DNA of 20,291 bases from Spartobacteria bacterium (GCA_021324035.1 JAJPJU010000152.1:1-20291), one strand, 5' to 3'; shown: positions 8,466-19,156, counted from the stretch's first letter. The notes: generated from the sequence alone by a model not told the origin. Program-made: numbers and translations.

Positions 8466-8595
8466 GAAAGTGAGAACCACCTAACGAGAACAAGATGAGC
8501 TACCGCTACCGAGGGCGGGCGTAGGTCGAAATGAGAGCGGTTTAGTCATCAGAAATGTAAACATGCGCCGGATAGTGGCTAGCTCCATCGCCTGA

Positions 8596-8832
8596 TTAGG
8601 CCTCAGGCGGGATCTTCATCCAGTCCTCCAATTCTTCAGGCAGGCCGAGCTCTCCGGGATCGACCCCGCCCGGCAACGAAACGGTGTGGCCGCCAGCGAG
8701 ATCTTCAGCTGCTTGCTGTGCTGTCGAGTAGCTTCCAAGGCTTTGCTCTTGGAAGATCGGGTGGAATCTGCCGTTGTGTTCCGCGATGTAGAACGCGCCA
8801 GCGGAGGTTTCGTAAACGTATAATTTTCGCAT
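8596..8832 (-). CDS. Conserved small hypothetical protein, 78 aa
   Basis: The protein starts MRKLYVYETSAGAFYIAEHN and has a compact soluble composition, with the segment LGSYSTAQQAAEDLAGGHT and an acidic end LGLPEELEDW. I recognise this pattern as a widespread short protein of unknown function found in many bacteria, sometimes on mobile DNA. No signal peptide, membrane segment or catalytic motif is visible. The ATG at 8832 has no clear Shine-Dalgarno. Confidence 0.7.
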   Translation of the reverse strand: MRKLYVYETSAGAFYIAEHNGRFHPIFQEQSLGSYSTAQQAAEDLAGGHTVSLPGGVDPGELGLPEELEDWMKIPPEA

Positions 8833-9143
8833 GGGAAAGAGGTCTAACTAATGGATAGGCCGACAACTTCCTCGGATATCCCGGATATTAGCCGCCAAAT
8901 ACAAGTTTTGTCTCAAATTTGAGAGGTCAATCATCGGGAACGGCTTTTCCTGCCCTTATTATAGATACATCGTTGGCCATGCCAATACATTGCCTCACCT
9001 GTTTCCGCATCATCTCTAATACCGAAGTTATGAAATCGATACGCCTTGATTCTTTTGTTGAACTGCGGATTTAGCTACCAAAGTCGAGAGCCTGACTTAT
9101 GTCGCGCGGCAAAACGGAATAAGCTGAAGTCCTGAAAAATGGC

Positions 9144-9192
9144 TCAAATATTCCGTGAAGGTGTAACAACCCTAGATTCACTTAATATTTGA
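9144..9192. repeat. Hairpin of two 16-bp dispersed-repeat cores
   Basis: TCAAATATTCCGTGAA (9144-9159) faces TTCACTTAATATTTGA (9177-9192), giving 14 paired positions of 16 around a 17-nt loop. The same core occurs at 6695-6710 and 14221-14236. Confidence 0.8.
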
Positions 9193-9216
9193 TTCGTTTT
9201 GGCGTGTCCAATGTCC
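9175..9216. repeat. Dispersed 42-bp repeat, copy 2
   Basis: Differs from 6693-6734 at four positions. Here it is intergenic and overlaps the right arm of the 9144-9192 hairpin. Confidence 0.85.
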
Positions 9217-9487
9217 GAAATTGCGTCTCAACCTCCCATGCAGAATGTCGTTCTTTTCAACGTCAAGTCCGGTTTTCACCTGCACATTCGGGCAATCAGG
9301 ATTGCCGGGGCTGAGCGGCGTTGCGTTATTTGTCCGCCGCTTTCGGCGCAAGCGAGGCGACGATTTTTTCGAAATGCCGATCGCCCCGAAGCTAATCCAC
9401 TCCGGATTAAATTTGAGGCTACCGTAACTTATAGGGTTCCAAGACATTTGCGCCAAAGCTTCCAATTCGCGGAGAAGGTGCGCGGCT

Positions 9488-12405
<2,918 letters not shown>

Positions 12406-12406
<1 letters not shown>

Positions 12407-12987
12407 TAGGTTTCTTCCCCGCTCAACTCTCGATAAAGCCAGGCCTTGGCCATTGTCCACTCGCGCTCCACCATCCGCCGAGAGAGTTTCAGGAACTCAG
12501 CAGTTTCTTCGACCGTCAAACCGCCGAAGTAACGCAGTTCAACAATCTGACTTTTACGCGGATCCTGCGCAGCCAAACTTTCCAACGCTTCATCGAGAGC
12601 GAGTAATTCCTCCGATCGTGTTTCTGTTACTAGCGCAGCTTCATCCAAGGTGACTTTGAGCGCGCCGCCGCCACGCTTGAGTGAGTGGCGCTCGCGGGCA
12701 TGGTCGACCATGACGCGCCGCATCAACTGCGCAGCTGCCGCGATAAAATGGGTCCGGCCTTGCCAGACCGGCTTCGTATTATCGACCAGCCGCAGGTAGG
12801 CTTCGTTGAGAATGGCGGTCGTTTGCAGGGTATGACCGGCGCGCTCCCGGCTCATGTAGTGGTGGGCGAGCCGGTGTAATTCAGGTTGCACCAGCGGGAG
12901 CAACTTCTCGAGCGCGCCTTCGTCTCCGTCGCTCCAATCGCCGAGCAGTTGGGTGACCTCTTGTCGCGTGGATGGAGGTGTCGTCAT
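12406..12987 (-). CDS. ECF-like RNA polymerase sigma factor (acidobacterial type)
   Basis: 193 residues from the ATG at 12987 (MTTPPSTRQEV). An in-frame start at 13023 would add twelve residues of low-information sequence. Region 2 covers HRLAHHYMSRERAGHTLQ, with the TAILNEAYLRLVD helix and FIAAAAQLMRRVMVDHAR. Region 4 is LRYFGGLTVEETAEFLKLS then MAKAWLYREL, the promoter -35-recognition helix-turn-helix. The pattern matches the ECF-like family typically paired with Ser/Thr kinases in Acidobacteriota, Verrucomicrobiota and Planctomycetota, which generally lacks a classical anti-sigma factor. The one-base stop/start overlap indicates translational coupling with the kinase. Phosphorylation control by the kinase is inference. 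The secreted-protein gene across the divergent 192-bp spacer is a candidate target. Confidence 0.93.
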
Positions 12988-13179
12988 ACAGGCTAGGCTG
13001 CTCGACGCCGCAAATTCTAACACGATCGCGGGATTTTCACAGCACGGCCGGGGCGATCAAAAAAAACTGCGCCGGCGTGGCGGGTTTCAGGTGGCCTTTC
13101 CGCTTTAACCAAATGAACCGGCATAAATCAGAGGCCGGAAAAACAAAAACAGAAAGCAAACCTCAAACAAAAAAAACCT

Positions 13180-14031
13180 ATGCAAACTAAACAATCAGTA
13201 ACCAACTCAAACATTCGTTCGACCGTCGTAGCCGCCTTTGGCCTGCTGACGACGTTTCTTCCAGTTAGCCAAACTGCGCATGCGCAGGGCGACACCGGCA
13301 AAGACTTTGTCGCGCCAGTAGTGTTCCAGGCGGCCGGAGCAAACGCCGCCTCGATTCAAAGCGCGGTCGATGCGTTCCGTACTGCTTTAGGAGGCGTCAA
13401 CAACCTCAATAATGCAGGGCCGCTCATGACGGGTCGCCGCGAGATCAACTGGGATGGCGGCAACCCCGCCATTGTCGCAACGACAGCCCCGGTCACGCCG
13501 TTCAACACGTTTCTGAATACGCGCGGCGCCCAATTCACCACTCCTGGGATCGGCCTTTCGCAGGCTACCCCGGCGGGCTTGGCAGTGCTCTTCAATAATC
13601 CGACCTACGCCAACATCTTCACCACCTTCAGCCCTTCGCGGTTGTTCACACCGGTCGGCAGCGATACCACCGACGGGTTGTTCTTCGTACCCGGCAGCAA
13701 TGGGGCGATTCCGGCAGTGGTCAGAGGTTTTGGCGCCGTCTTCACCGACGTTGACCAGCCAGATGGCAGCGGGCCGGGCAAGAAGCTCGACCGCAAGGCC
13801 AGCACGCTGATCGAGTTCTTCGACCGCAACGGTAAGCTGTTATCCAGCAGTACCATCGCGCCCTCCCCCGGCGATGGAAGCCTCTCCTTCTTTGGCGCGG
13901 TGTTTAACGACGCGCGCATCGCGCGAGTTCGGATCATAACCGATGAGGCTCCCGGGCGGAATGATGATGCCAAACACGACATCGTCATGATGGATGACTT
14001 TATCTACGGCGAGCCACAGCTCCTTCACTAA
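13180..14031 (+). CDS. Secreted protein of unknown function
   Basis: 283 residues from the ATG at 13180. An A-rich leader precedes it and there is no Shine-Dalgarno. Residues 1-35 form a signal peptide ending AHA. The mature part has an INWDGG motif, TFLNTRGAQFTTPGIGLSQ, a FGAVFTDVDQPDG segment, STLIEFFDRNGKLL, a SFFGAVFNDARIARVRI repeat-like strand, and ends VMMDDFIYGE. The many small and aromatic residues fit a beta-sandwich. I do not recognise a named family. The gene is divergent from the ECF/kinase pair, so it may be regulated by that system. It ends 231 nt before tRNA-Leu with no obvious terminator. Confidence 0.82.
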   Translation: MQTKQSVTNSNIRSTVVAAFGLLTTFLPVSQTAHAQGDTGKDFVAPVVFQAAGANAASIQSAVDAFRTALGGVNNLNNAGPLMTGRREINWDGGNPAIVATTAPVTPFNTFLNTRGAQFTTPGIGLSQATPAGLAVLFNNPTYANIFTTFSPSRLFTPVGSDTTDGLFFVPGSNGAIPAVVRGFGAVFTDVDQPDGSGPGKKLDRKASTLIEFFDRNGKLLSSSTIAPSPGDGSLSFFGAVFNDARIARVRIITDEAPGRNDDAKHDIVMMDDFIYGEPQLLH

Positions 14032-14220
14032 GAGAAGGTGAGATTCCACGGTAGACACTATGGAAGTGCCGCCCAATCTGAACGCAACGGCCAAACCCAT
14101 AGAATCTAACGAGAATAAGAAGAGCTGCCGGGCGGCAACGAGCGTTGAACGGAGTGAAATGGTTTGGCCATCAAAAACACGTTGCACGCCAGTCCCCGGC
14201 AGCTCCTTCGCCGAAACACC

Positions 14221-14249
14221 TCAAATATTCAGCGAACGTGCACAACCCT
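14221..14249 (+). repeat. Further copy of the dispersed-repeat core
   Basis: TCAAATATTCAGCGAA (14221-14236) is followed by GTGCACAACCCT; the 9144 copy is followed by the similar GTGTAACAACCCT. It lies just downstream of the tRNA-Leu 3' end (the tRNA is on the minus strand). Confidence 0.7.
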
Positions 14250-14262
14250 GTCGTCGTTCTAA

Positions 14263-14344
14263 TGCCAGGGAGGGGACTCGAACCCCTAAGGATTGCTCCA
14301 CCAGATCCTAAGTCTGGCGCGTCTGCCAATTTCGCCACCCTGGC
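14263..14344 (-). tRNA. tRNA-Leu, anticodon UAG
   Basis: 82 nt. The acceptor stem pairs GCCAGGG with CCCTGGC, with discriminator A. The anticodon arm CCAGA-CTTAGGA-TCTGG gives UAG, which reads CUA. The long variable arm (GGA-GCAA-TCC) is typical of tRNA-Leu. The T arm is AGGGG-TTCGAGT-CCCCT. The CCA end is not encoded, since ATTAG follows. Confidence 0.96.
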
Positions 14345-14419
14345 CCGTTCGGACGACCAAAGCTACTGCACCATTGTGCTAGTTTTTCTACTAGAGCGCA
14401 ATCAGACGCGCCAGACTTA
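14309..14419. repeat. Inverted repeat: tRNA-Leu half and an upstream copy
   Basis: The 17-mer CAGACGCGCCAGACTTA, covering the D-arm end and anticodon 5' half of tRNA-Leu (minus strand, 14309-14325), recurs exactly on the plus strand at 14403-14419. That is 59 nt upstream of the tRNA 5' end and in inverted orientation. Confidence 0.85.
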
Positions 14420-14657
14420 TACTAGCCCGACCTGATCCCGTTGATAATTCTCAAGAGTTTTCCGAGTGGCAGGACCTAACACACCGCGTCACCCGCAGCG
14501 AAGGCTTCTCGGGCCTATTTATGAAACGCCGGGCATTTGGTGCTAGTCGCGTGGAGCGCCCAAAGTCCCTCAAGCGGCTATCGTTGCAAACAACCGTTCC
14601 GCATCTTCAAGGCAAGCGCGATGAACACGGCCGCGTTTGTCGGCTCAAAAGGCTTTT
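14345..14657. other. Intergenic stretch upstream of tRNA-Leu
   Basis: Apart from the inverted tRNA-half copy at 14403-14419 and a short inverted repeat (CTAGT/ACTAG) near 14379-14394, I see no gene or regulatory element. Open frames here have no recognisable domain. Confidence 0.6.
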
Positions 14658-15647
14658 TCATAACCGCCTTCCTTTGCAACTGCTTGGTACCACCAGAACC
14701 GGGCATTCCGCGTAACGGACGATTTGCTCAGCTACGCTACCCATCAGCGCATGCTTCAACCCGCTGCGGCCATGAGTGGAGATCACAACCAGATCGACAT
14801 CAGCGGTCTCGCCACAGATCGCGTCCACGGGATAACCAATTTTTATCTCCGATTCGCACTTCACGCCCTCGAGTAGATCGAGCTTCGCCAGCGCTTCCAT
14901 CTCCAATTGCGTGTCCGTAGGGATACCCACTTGTTCCGAGGGGAGATTGGTTGGTAATCGGTCGATCAAGACTGGCGCTGCTGGATACAGGACATAGAGC
15001 AGATGCAATTTTGCAGCGAAACTTCTCGCCCAAAGCGCGCCATACATCAGGCCGGCCATCGCACATTGCGAAAAATCAGTCGGGACAAGGATTCGGCGCA
15101 GCCAAAGTTCTCCGCGTTTCCATTTTCGCACGATCAAAACCGGACAGGGCGCAAGCCGCACAACACGCTCGGCCGTGCTTCCAAGAAGGATTCGTTTTAA
15201 TCCGCTGTGCCCGCGAGTTGCCAGCACAATCAAATCAGCGCCGACTTCGCGGGCTTGGTTACAAATCTCCTGGTACGGTTCGCCGCTCCGAACGTGACTG
15301 TTCGCCGGCCAGAACGGCGAAGGATGCTTTTCTTGCGTTTGCGCCAGTTTTTCGCGAGCGGACATGAGTGACTCAGCGGCTTGGCGCATCAGATGGGCTG
15401 CTCCCGTTGGGGCCGCTTCGTCGGGCGCGCTAACGTGGAGCAAATGAATCGTTGCGGCAAAGCTCCGCGCAAGTTCCGCCGCGTAATCCAGCGCCACCAT
15501 TGACGGACGCGAGAAATCCAGCGGGACGAGGATGCTTTTGATTTTCATTTGGGCAAAGCGATCCCGAGAGCTCGAGAATCCAACGTCGGTTCCACGCTCA
15601 TCTGCAGCATCTGTCGGCTCCGCTGTTTCTGCGATGATTGTTTTCAT
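14658..15647 (-). CDS. Tandem-domain universal stress protein
   Basis: 329 residues from the ATG at 15647; in-frame ATGs at 15677 and 15548 are alternatives, since the first 33 residues precede the domain and look unstructured. Two UspA domains follow. The first begins IKSILVPLDFS and the second RRILVPTDFS. Both keep the ATP-binding signature: GHSGLKRILLGSTAE near residue 146 and GRSGLKHALMGSVAE in the second half. Such tandem Usps are cytoplasmic, nucleotide-binding proteins induced by stress or stationary phase. The gene is divergent from a serine protease gene across about 180 nt and lies in the same general region as Hsp20 and RtcB. Confidence 0.92.
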   Translation of the reverse strand: MKTIIAETAEPTDAADERGTDVGFSSSRDRFAQMKIKSILVPLDFSRPSMVALDYAAELARSFAATIHLLHVSAPDEAAPTGAAHLMRQAAESLMSAREKLAQTQEKHPSPFWPANSHVRSGEPYQEICNQAREVGADLIVLATRGHSGLKRILLGSTAERVVRLAPCPVLIVRKWKRGELWLRRILVPTDFSQCAMAGLMYGALWARSFAAKLHLLYVLYPAAPVLIDRLPTNLPSEQVGIPTDTQLEMEALAKLDLLEGVKCESEIKIGYPVDAICGETADVDLVVISTHGRSGLKHALMGSVAEQIVRYAECPVLVVPSSCKGRRL

Positions 15648-15829
15648 GACTGAAGAGTAGCCTCGGGGGATCGCCATGCTTCGCAGGCCTTGCTAAATGC
15701 CGACCGTTTCTTGCCCCAGGACCTTGGCGATGACTCGAAACCTAGGCGCAAGATTTGAACAAACTGTCGCAAGACATGTGGAGTTGCCTGGATGAAGCGC
15801 AGTTAGAATCAACCAACCAAAAAGAGAAA

Positions 15830-16654
15830 ATGATTAGGCGACTCATTTCATTTGCGGCGTTGATTTTTCTGCTGCTCGCCGTTAACGCCATTGGAGGGCT
15901 CGCCAGTTCGGAAAAAATGGCGTGGTCGACTTATGCGGTCGCCACCAGCAAAGGACTGGGCACAGGCGTGATCGTAAATTGTCGGGACAGCAATGCGCGC
16001 GGCGGCGGCTCTCCGGTCTTGGTTACCTGCGCACATGTTCTCCAGTCCGCTCCGCGCGGACCCTATTTTTTGGTCGTACGAAGTCCCGTGGCGGGTTCAA
16101 ATCCGGACATCGCGATTCTCAGAATAGACATCCCGCGCGATTGCGAGCATCCGTTTATCAAACATCCACGATACGATGTCGCCGCAATGAGGATCGACCT
16201 GCCGCCGGAGATCGCGCGATTAATTAAGCTGTCTTCGTTTTTGGATGAGAGAACCATTGGACGCCAGGGAGCGGCCCATGTGGGAGATGAAATCTTCATC
16301 CTCGGGTTTCCGAAGATTTTTCCCGGGACTACGGGAGGTTTCCCGGTATTTCGGAGCGGAAGAATCGCCTCCTATTCACCTGGCTCGCAATTGGACCGGG
16401 TCAGATTCCTGGTTCATTCCGATATCTATTCTGGGGATAGCGGCGGACCGGTCTTCGCCGAGCATAATTGGGGTGGACCCAAGTTACTTGGTCTGATTAC
16501 GGAACGGGTTGGTGGTAAAAACCGCCAGGTTCCGCTCGCGATTGCGGTCGACGTCAGCGCGGTTCGCGAAACACTCGCGCAACTCCACGCCTCGGAATCG
16601 CCCCACCAGATTCAATCTTCGGGCAGGCTACCGGCCGCCGCGGCGAATGCATAG
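15830..16654 (+). CDS. Membrane-anchored trypsin-like serine protease
   Basis: 274 residues from the ATG at 15830 (AAAGAG upstream). A TTG at 15755 would add 25 polar residues ahead of the signal, which argues against it. Residues 1-27 are a signal peptide or anchor (IRRLISFAALIFLLLAV). The chymotrypsin-fold triad is visible: His69 in VTCAHVL, Asp116 in YDVAAMRID, and Ser204 in SGDSGGPV. No PDZ domain follows, unlike DegP/HtrA, and the C-terminus is a short Ala/Pro tail. It should act outside the cytoplasmic membrane. Substrate and regulation are unknown. Confidence 0.88.
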   Translation: MIRRLISFAALIFLLLAVNAIGGLASSEKMAWSTYAVATSKGLGTGVIVNCRDSNARGGGSPVLVTCAHVLQSAPRGPYFLVVRSPVAGSNPDIAILRIDIPRDCEHPFIKHPRYDVAAMRIDLPPEIARLIKLSSFLDERTIGRQGAAHVGDEIFILGFPKIFPGTTGGFPVFRSGRIASYSPGSQLDRVRFLVHSDIYSGDSGGPVFAEHNWGGPKLLGLITERVGGKNRQVPLAIAVDVSAVRETLAQLHASESPHQIQSSGRLPAAAANA

Positions 16655-16779
16655 TCACCGCAGGTTAAAGTTCTGGGATCACCCGAACTATTGAATAAAA
16701 TCTTGGGCACAACGGAGCCGTGACTTGGCTGTGCCGTCTGCTAACGACCTCACCTCATCGCGATTGCCTTTGCCGTGGA

Positions 16780-17697
16780 TCACGCGGGACTAAGCAACAA
16801 ATGTGTCCGATACTTGGTCGGCGATTCACCGATGACACGCTTGAACACGCGGTTGAATTGGGTCAGCGACTGAAAGCCGACGTCGTAGGCGATCTGACTG
16901 ACCCTTAGGTTTGGATTGGCCAATCTAGTTCGGGCATCTTCCAAACGCAGACGTGCCACGTAGTCGGTGAATGTCAGTCCAGTCGCCTTTCGGAAAATTT
17001 TGCAAAAGTGAAAGACACTTGCCCCGGCCGCTTTTGCTACTGCGCCGAGAGAAATCATCTCGGTCCTGTTTTGCGCAATAAACTCACGCGCCTTAAGTAC
17101 CACTGACGGTTCTGCCCTTTGGCGTTGCATCGCGATTTGGCTGCTGACCGCCGAGAGCTGCTGGGCAAAAAAGTTAAGCAGCTGCACGATCGCCTCGTAT
17201 TTGGCCGTTGGTACGAATTGCGTTTTCTTCCAAAGCTTAAAGGCTCTCTTTTCAGCCCTCGATCTTATGGGAAATAGCTCGTGACAGCTCTTTTTAAACT
17301 TCGCCAGTTCCGGTTGACGCGTAAACACCTGCCCGGTCAAAAGAAAGCCAATCACGCGGTTGCCAAGTCGCACCGGAACCATGGTCTCGGTTAGCCCGAA
17401 TGGACATTGGATTGACCGCGGCTGGTCGGCTGTATGGTCCGAGTGATCGTTCCGCCTTCGCAAATAAAGGGCGCACCATTGTTTGTTGCCGGAGAGAGAT
17501 GCGAAAAGCTCACTTTCCTTCCGTGTTCCTTGAAACGGCAGTCCGAAGAATTCAACGGGTCGAAATACCAGGGGGAGACCGGTTACGTCGGTAAATGTGT
17601 CTTCATAGTCCCGATAAGTCCTGGAACGCAACAGCTCCTCGATCAGCTTTTTGTCGTCGGTTGAATCGGCCGATACTTCTAAAGTGGCCGTGTGCAT
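16780..17697 (-). CDS. PocR-domain AraC-family transcriptional regulator
   Basis: 305 residues from the ATG at 17697. The N-terminal part (about 17-165) looks like a PocR sensory domain: TDVTGLPLVF near the start, then cysteines at C75, C98 (QCPFGLTE) and C138 and GNRVIGFLLTGQVF. The C-terminal AraC/XylS double helix-turn-helix (about 200-300) contains SLGAVAKAAGASVFHFCKIF and RVSQIAYDVGFQSLTQFNRVFK. PocR-type sensors bind small ligands such as hydrocarbon derivatives in known members. The target operon is not evident, since neighbours on either side are a protease and degraded sequence. Confidence 0.9.
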   Translation of the reverse strand: MHTATLEVSADSTDDKKLIEELLRSRTYRDYEDTFTDVTGLPLVFRPVEFFGLPFQGTRKESELFASLSGNKQWCALYLRRRNDHSDHTADQPRSIQCPFGLTETMVPVRLGNRVIGFLLTGQVFTRQPELAKFKKSCHELFPIRSRAEKRAFKLWKKTQFVPTAKYEAIVQLLNFFAQQLSAVSSQIAMQRQRAEPSVVLKAREFIAQNRTEMISLGAVAKAAGASVFHFCKIFRKATGLTFTDYVARLRLEDARTRLANPNLRVSQIAYDVGFQSLTQFNRVFKRVIGESPTKYRTHLLLSPA

Positions 17698-17768
17698 AGG
17701 ATGAGTGTCGGTGACTCGCCCCTTCTCGGAAGGTAGACCAAAGTCCTAGGTCCGGGTGGCACTCCGCA

Positions 17769-17799
17769 ATTGCGCAATTCTTGTCTTTAACGGCGCAAA
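17769..17799. repeat. Imperfect ~30-bp direct repeat, left copy
   Basis: Contains TGCGCAATTCTTGT (17771-17784) and a further similar block ending CGCAAA. Paired with 18118-18147. Confidence 0.7.
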
Positions 17800-17812
17800 C
17801 CGACGCAGCGCT

Positions 17813-18133
17813 TTACGTAGAAATCAACACTTCCGCAACCGAATGAGATTTCGAGTGATGCCAGTCGTCGATCCATTCGTCAATGTGGGCACCGAAGTCG
17901 GATTTGCGTTCAGCAAAGAATCTTTCCTCCAACTCAATCCCGTCGCGTTGCAGCTCAGCTTCACTGTTCTCAATCACCTTGAGTAGTTCGTCATCCTGCT
18001 TTCCTCAATGTTCTTCACTCTGTTCACGACGAAGGCGCTCCGCGCATGGCAGCGGCAGCAGCCGCTTCAGTCGCCGCAATCGAGCGGTGCGGAAACGCTT
18101 GACGCATTTTGCGAACAACTGCGCAATTCTTGT
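17813..18133 (-). pseudogene. Possible small gene interrupted by one TGA
   Basis: One minus-strand frame is open except for a TGA at 18005-18007. The upstream part (18133-18008) is Arg/Leu-rich, with ERLRREQSEEH just before the stop. The downstream part has gene-like charged sequence: QDDELLKVIENSEAELQRDG, then RFFAERKSDFGAH and IDEWIDDWHHSKS. A GTG at 17977 could start a 54-residue protein alone. No family is recognised. Either a once-continuous gene carries a nonsense mutation, or only the 3' half is a real short gene. It lies between two direct repeats. Confidence 0.4.
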
Positions 18134-18147
18134 TTAGCGACGCAAAG
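18118..18147. repeat. Imperfect ~30-bp direct repeat, right copy
   Basis: Shares TGCGCAATTCTTGT (18120-18133) exactly with 17771-17784, plus a following block ending CGCAAA with one indel and a few changes. Confidence 0.7.
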
Positions 18148-18148
18148 C

Positions 18149-18373
18149 CTACGGCCGCGCCTTCGTTCCGCATCGGCCATGGGTTTTGTGCTCGTGAAGT
18201 TCATGAATCACGTGAACTTCATGCACGCCCCATTCAATGCACGCGATTGCGGCGATGAGCACTGCGACGAGAAAGAATACTTCGTGAATAGTGATGCCCA
18301 GCGCAATGGCGATCGCTATCAAGATGGCTGCTTTCCCTGAATGCGGATGATTTAACGGATTGATTAGTTTCAT
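18149..18373 (-). CDS. Small His-rich membrane protein
   Basis: 74 residues from the ATG at 18373, with a strong GGAAGGG ribosome-binding site. Two adjoining hydrophobic stretches (AAILIAIAIALGI and FFLVAVLIAAIACI) are followed by a His-rich tail (VHEVHVIHELHEHKTHGRC) that could bind metal, though this is inference. No family recognised. It begins 10 nt after the upstream minus-strand gene, so the two likely form an operon. Confidence 0.65.
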   Translation of the reverse strand: MKLINPLNHPHSGKAAILIAIAIALGITIHEVFFLVAVLIAAIACIEWGVHEVHVIHELHEHKTHGRCGTKARP

Positions 18374-18376
18374 AAT

Positions 18377-18385
18377 CCCTTCCTC
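18377..18385 (-). promoter_or_regulatory. Shine-Dalgarno overlapping the upstream stop codon
   Basis: On the minus strand the sequence reads TGAGGAAGGGATTATG: the upstream gene's TGA runs straight into GGAAGGG, 3 nt before the ATG at 18373. This supports coupled translation of the two small genes. Confidence 0.7.
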
Positions 18386-18650
18386 ACGATAAATATGAGG
18401 TCAGCTGAAACGAATGGCTAAGCATCGTTTGTTCTTCTGTGAGCGAATGTTGCGGCCCTCTTTCGAACACCAATTCAGGAACGTAATGTTTTTCGCATTC
18501 GGCTTCGCGCCCGGCGACCATCCGTTGGCCCTGCAAGGGGCCGAACTCCGATGTGATGACAGTGAAGCGATGTTCCGTGTCGCCGTTATCACAAAAAATG
18601 ACGACCCAATCACGCGTTTTGCCGAGCGATCGAGCATTGCCAGGCGCCAT
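18384..18650 (-). CDS. Small conserved hypothetical protein
   Basis: 88 residues from the ATG at 18650, without a clear Shine-Dalgarno. The central part, RDWVVIFCDNGDTEHRFTVI followed by a segment with GREAECEKHY, has the composition of a real folded protein and resembles short uncharacterised bacterial proteins I have seen, though I cannot name a family. The tail is polar. It overlaps the small membrane gene's ribosome-binding site with its stop codon, which suggests a two-gene operon. Confidence 0.5.
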   Translation of the reverse strand: MAPGNARSLGKTRDWVVIFCDNGDTEHRFTVITSEFGPLQGQRMVAGREAECEKHYVPELVFERGPQHSLTEEQTMLSHSFQLTSYLS

Positions 18651-18679
18651 GAAGAACGATGTCGCGGATCGAGCGCGCG

Positions 18680-18870
18680 ATGCTCGCGCCGACTCCCGGG
18701 AATATCATCACGGAGCAACCGTCTGTGTAATTAAACCGTTCTCGGCGCGCGAGCTCGCCTCAATTATCAACAGCGTTTGCTTGCACGTTCATCGATTTAA
18801 AGCTGAGAATCCGGTCGAAGCCATCTCCGTCTCAACATCAAAAGCTGCCCTTCGTGAACCGCCCGAATAA
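18680..18870 (+). pseudogene. C-terminal relic of a response-regulator receiver domain
   Basis: In the frame ending at the TAA at 18868-18870, the sequence HHGATVCVIKPFSARELASI matches the last strand and helix of a CheY-like receiver, including the conserved Lys-Pro (KPF). The acidic pocket and the phosphoacceptor Asp are absent, and no start or ribosome-binding site fits. This is best read as the tail of a lost two-component gene. The segment after INSVCLHVHRF has no recognisable domain. Confidence 0.5.
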
Positions 18871-18897
18871 ATCGTTTTACTCTTCCGTAAGTCACTC

Positions 18898-19083
18898 TCA
18901 GCGCACGCGAGCGATACGCTCTACCTGAGCAGCTGAGCGGGCGAGAAGTTCGCGCACTTCGTCATCAGTTGTTTGCGCAAAGTTTTCGTACCACTGGCCA
19001 ACAGCGTAGAATTCTTCGGGCACGAGTAGAGCAACAACTTTATCCGCCGCCTCGCGCATTTTATCAACGGCAAGATTTGGCCG
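18898..19083 (-). pseudogene. C-terminal relic of a phosphoribosyltransferase-like gene
   Basis: The last 61 codons of this frame, ending at a stop at 18898, include MREAADKVVALLVPEEFYAV and then WYENFAQTTDDEVRELLARS. This is the conserved C-terminal region of stress-linked phosphoribosyltransferase-family proteins. The PRPP-binding part is missing; further upstream the frame only runs antisense through Hsp20. It is a 5'-truncated remnant, in opposite orientation to the intact Hsp20 gene. Related genes often sit beside Hsp20 and universal stress genes. Confidence 0.7.
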
Positions 19084-19156
19084 ACTTTTAACAAATGCTG
19101 CGGAGCAGCGGGTAGGATGCCACTCGATCCTAAGGCCAAGGAAAGGAAGAATAAAT

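Larger units (their letters stand above)
8833..9487. other. Gene-free stretch containing repeats
   Basis: No convincing coding region. The overlapping open frames on both strands between about 9178 and 9579 show no recognisable domain and differ in composition from neighbouring genes. The stretch holds the inverted repeat at 9144-9192 and copy 2 of the 42-bp repeat. A cryptic remnant of an old gene on the minus strand between 9240 and 9480 cannot be excluded. Confidence 0.6.

Noticed and set aside
18008..18340. 110-codon plus-strand open frame
   Set aside because: Antisense to the small His-rich membrane gene, which has a strong ribosome-binding site.
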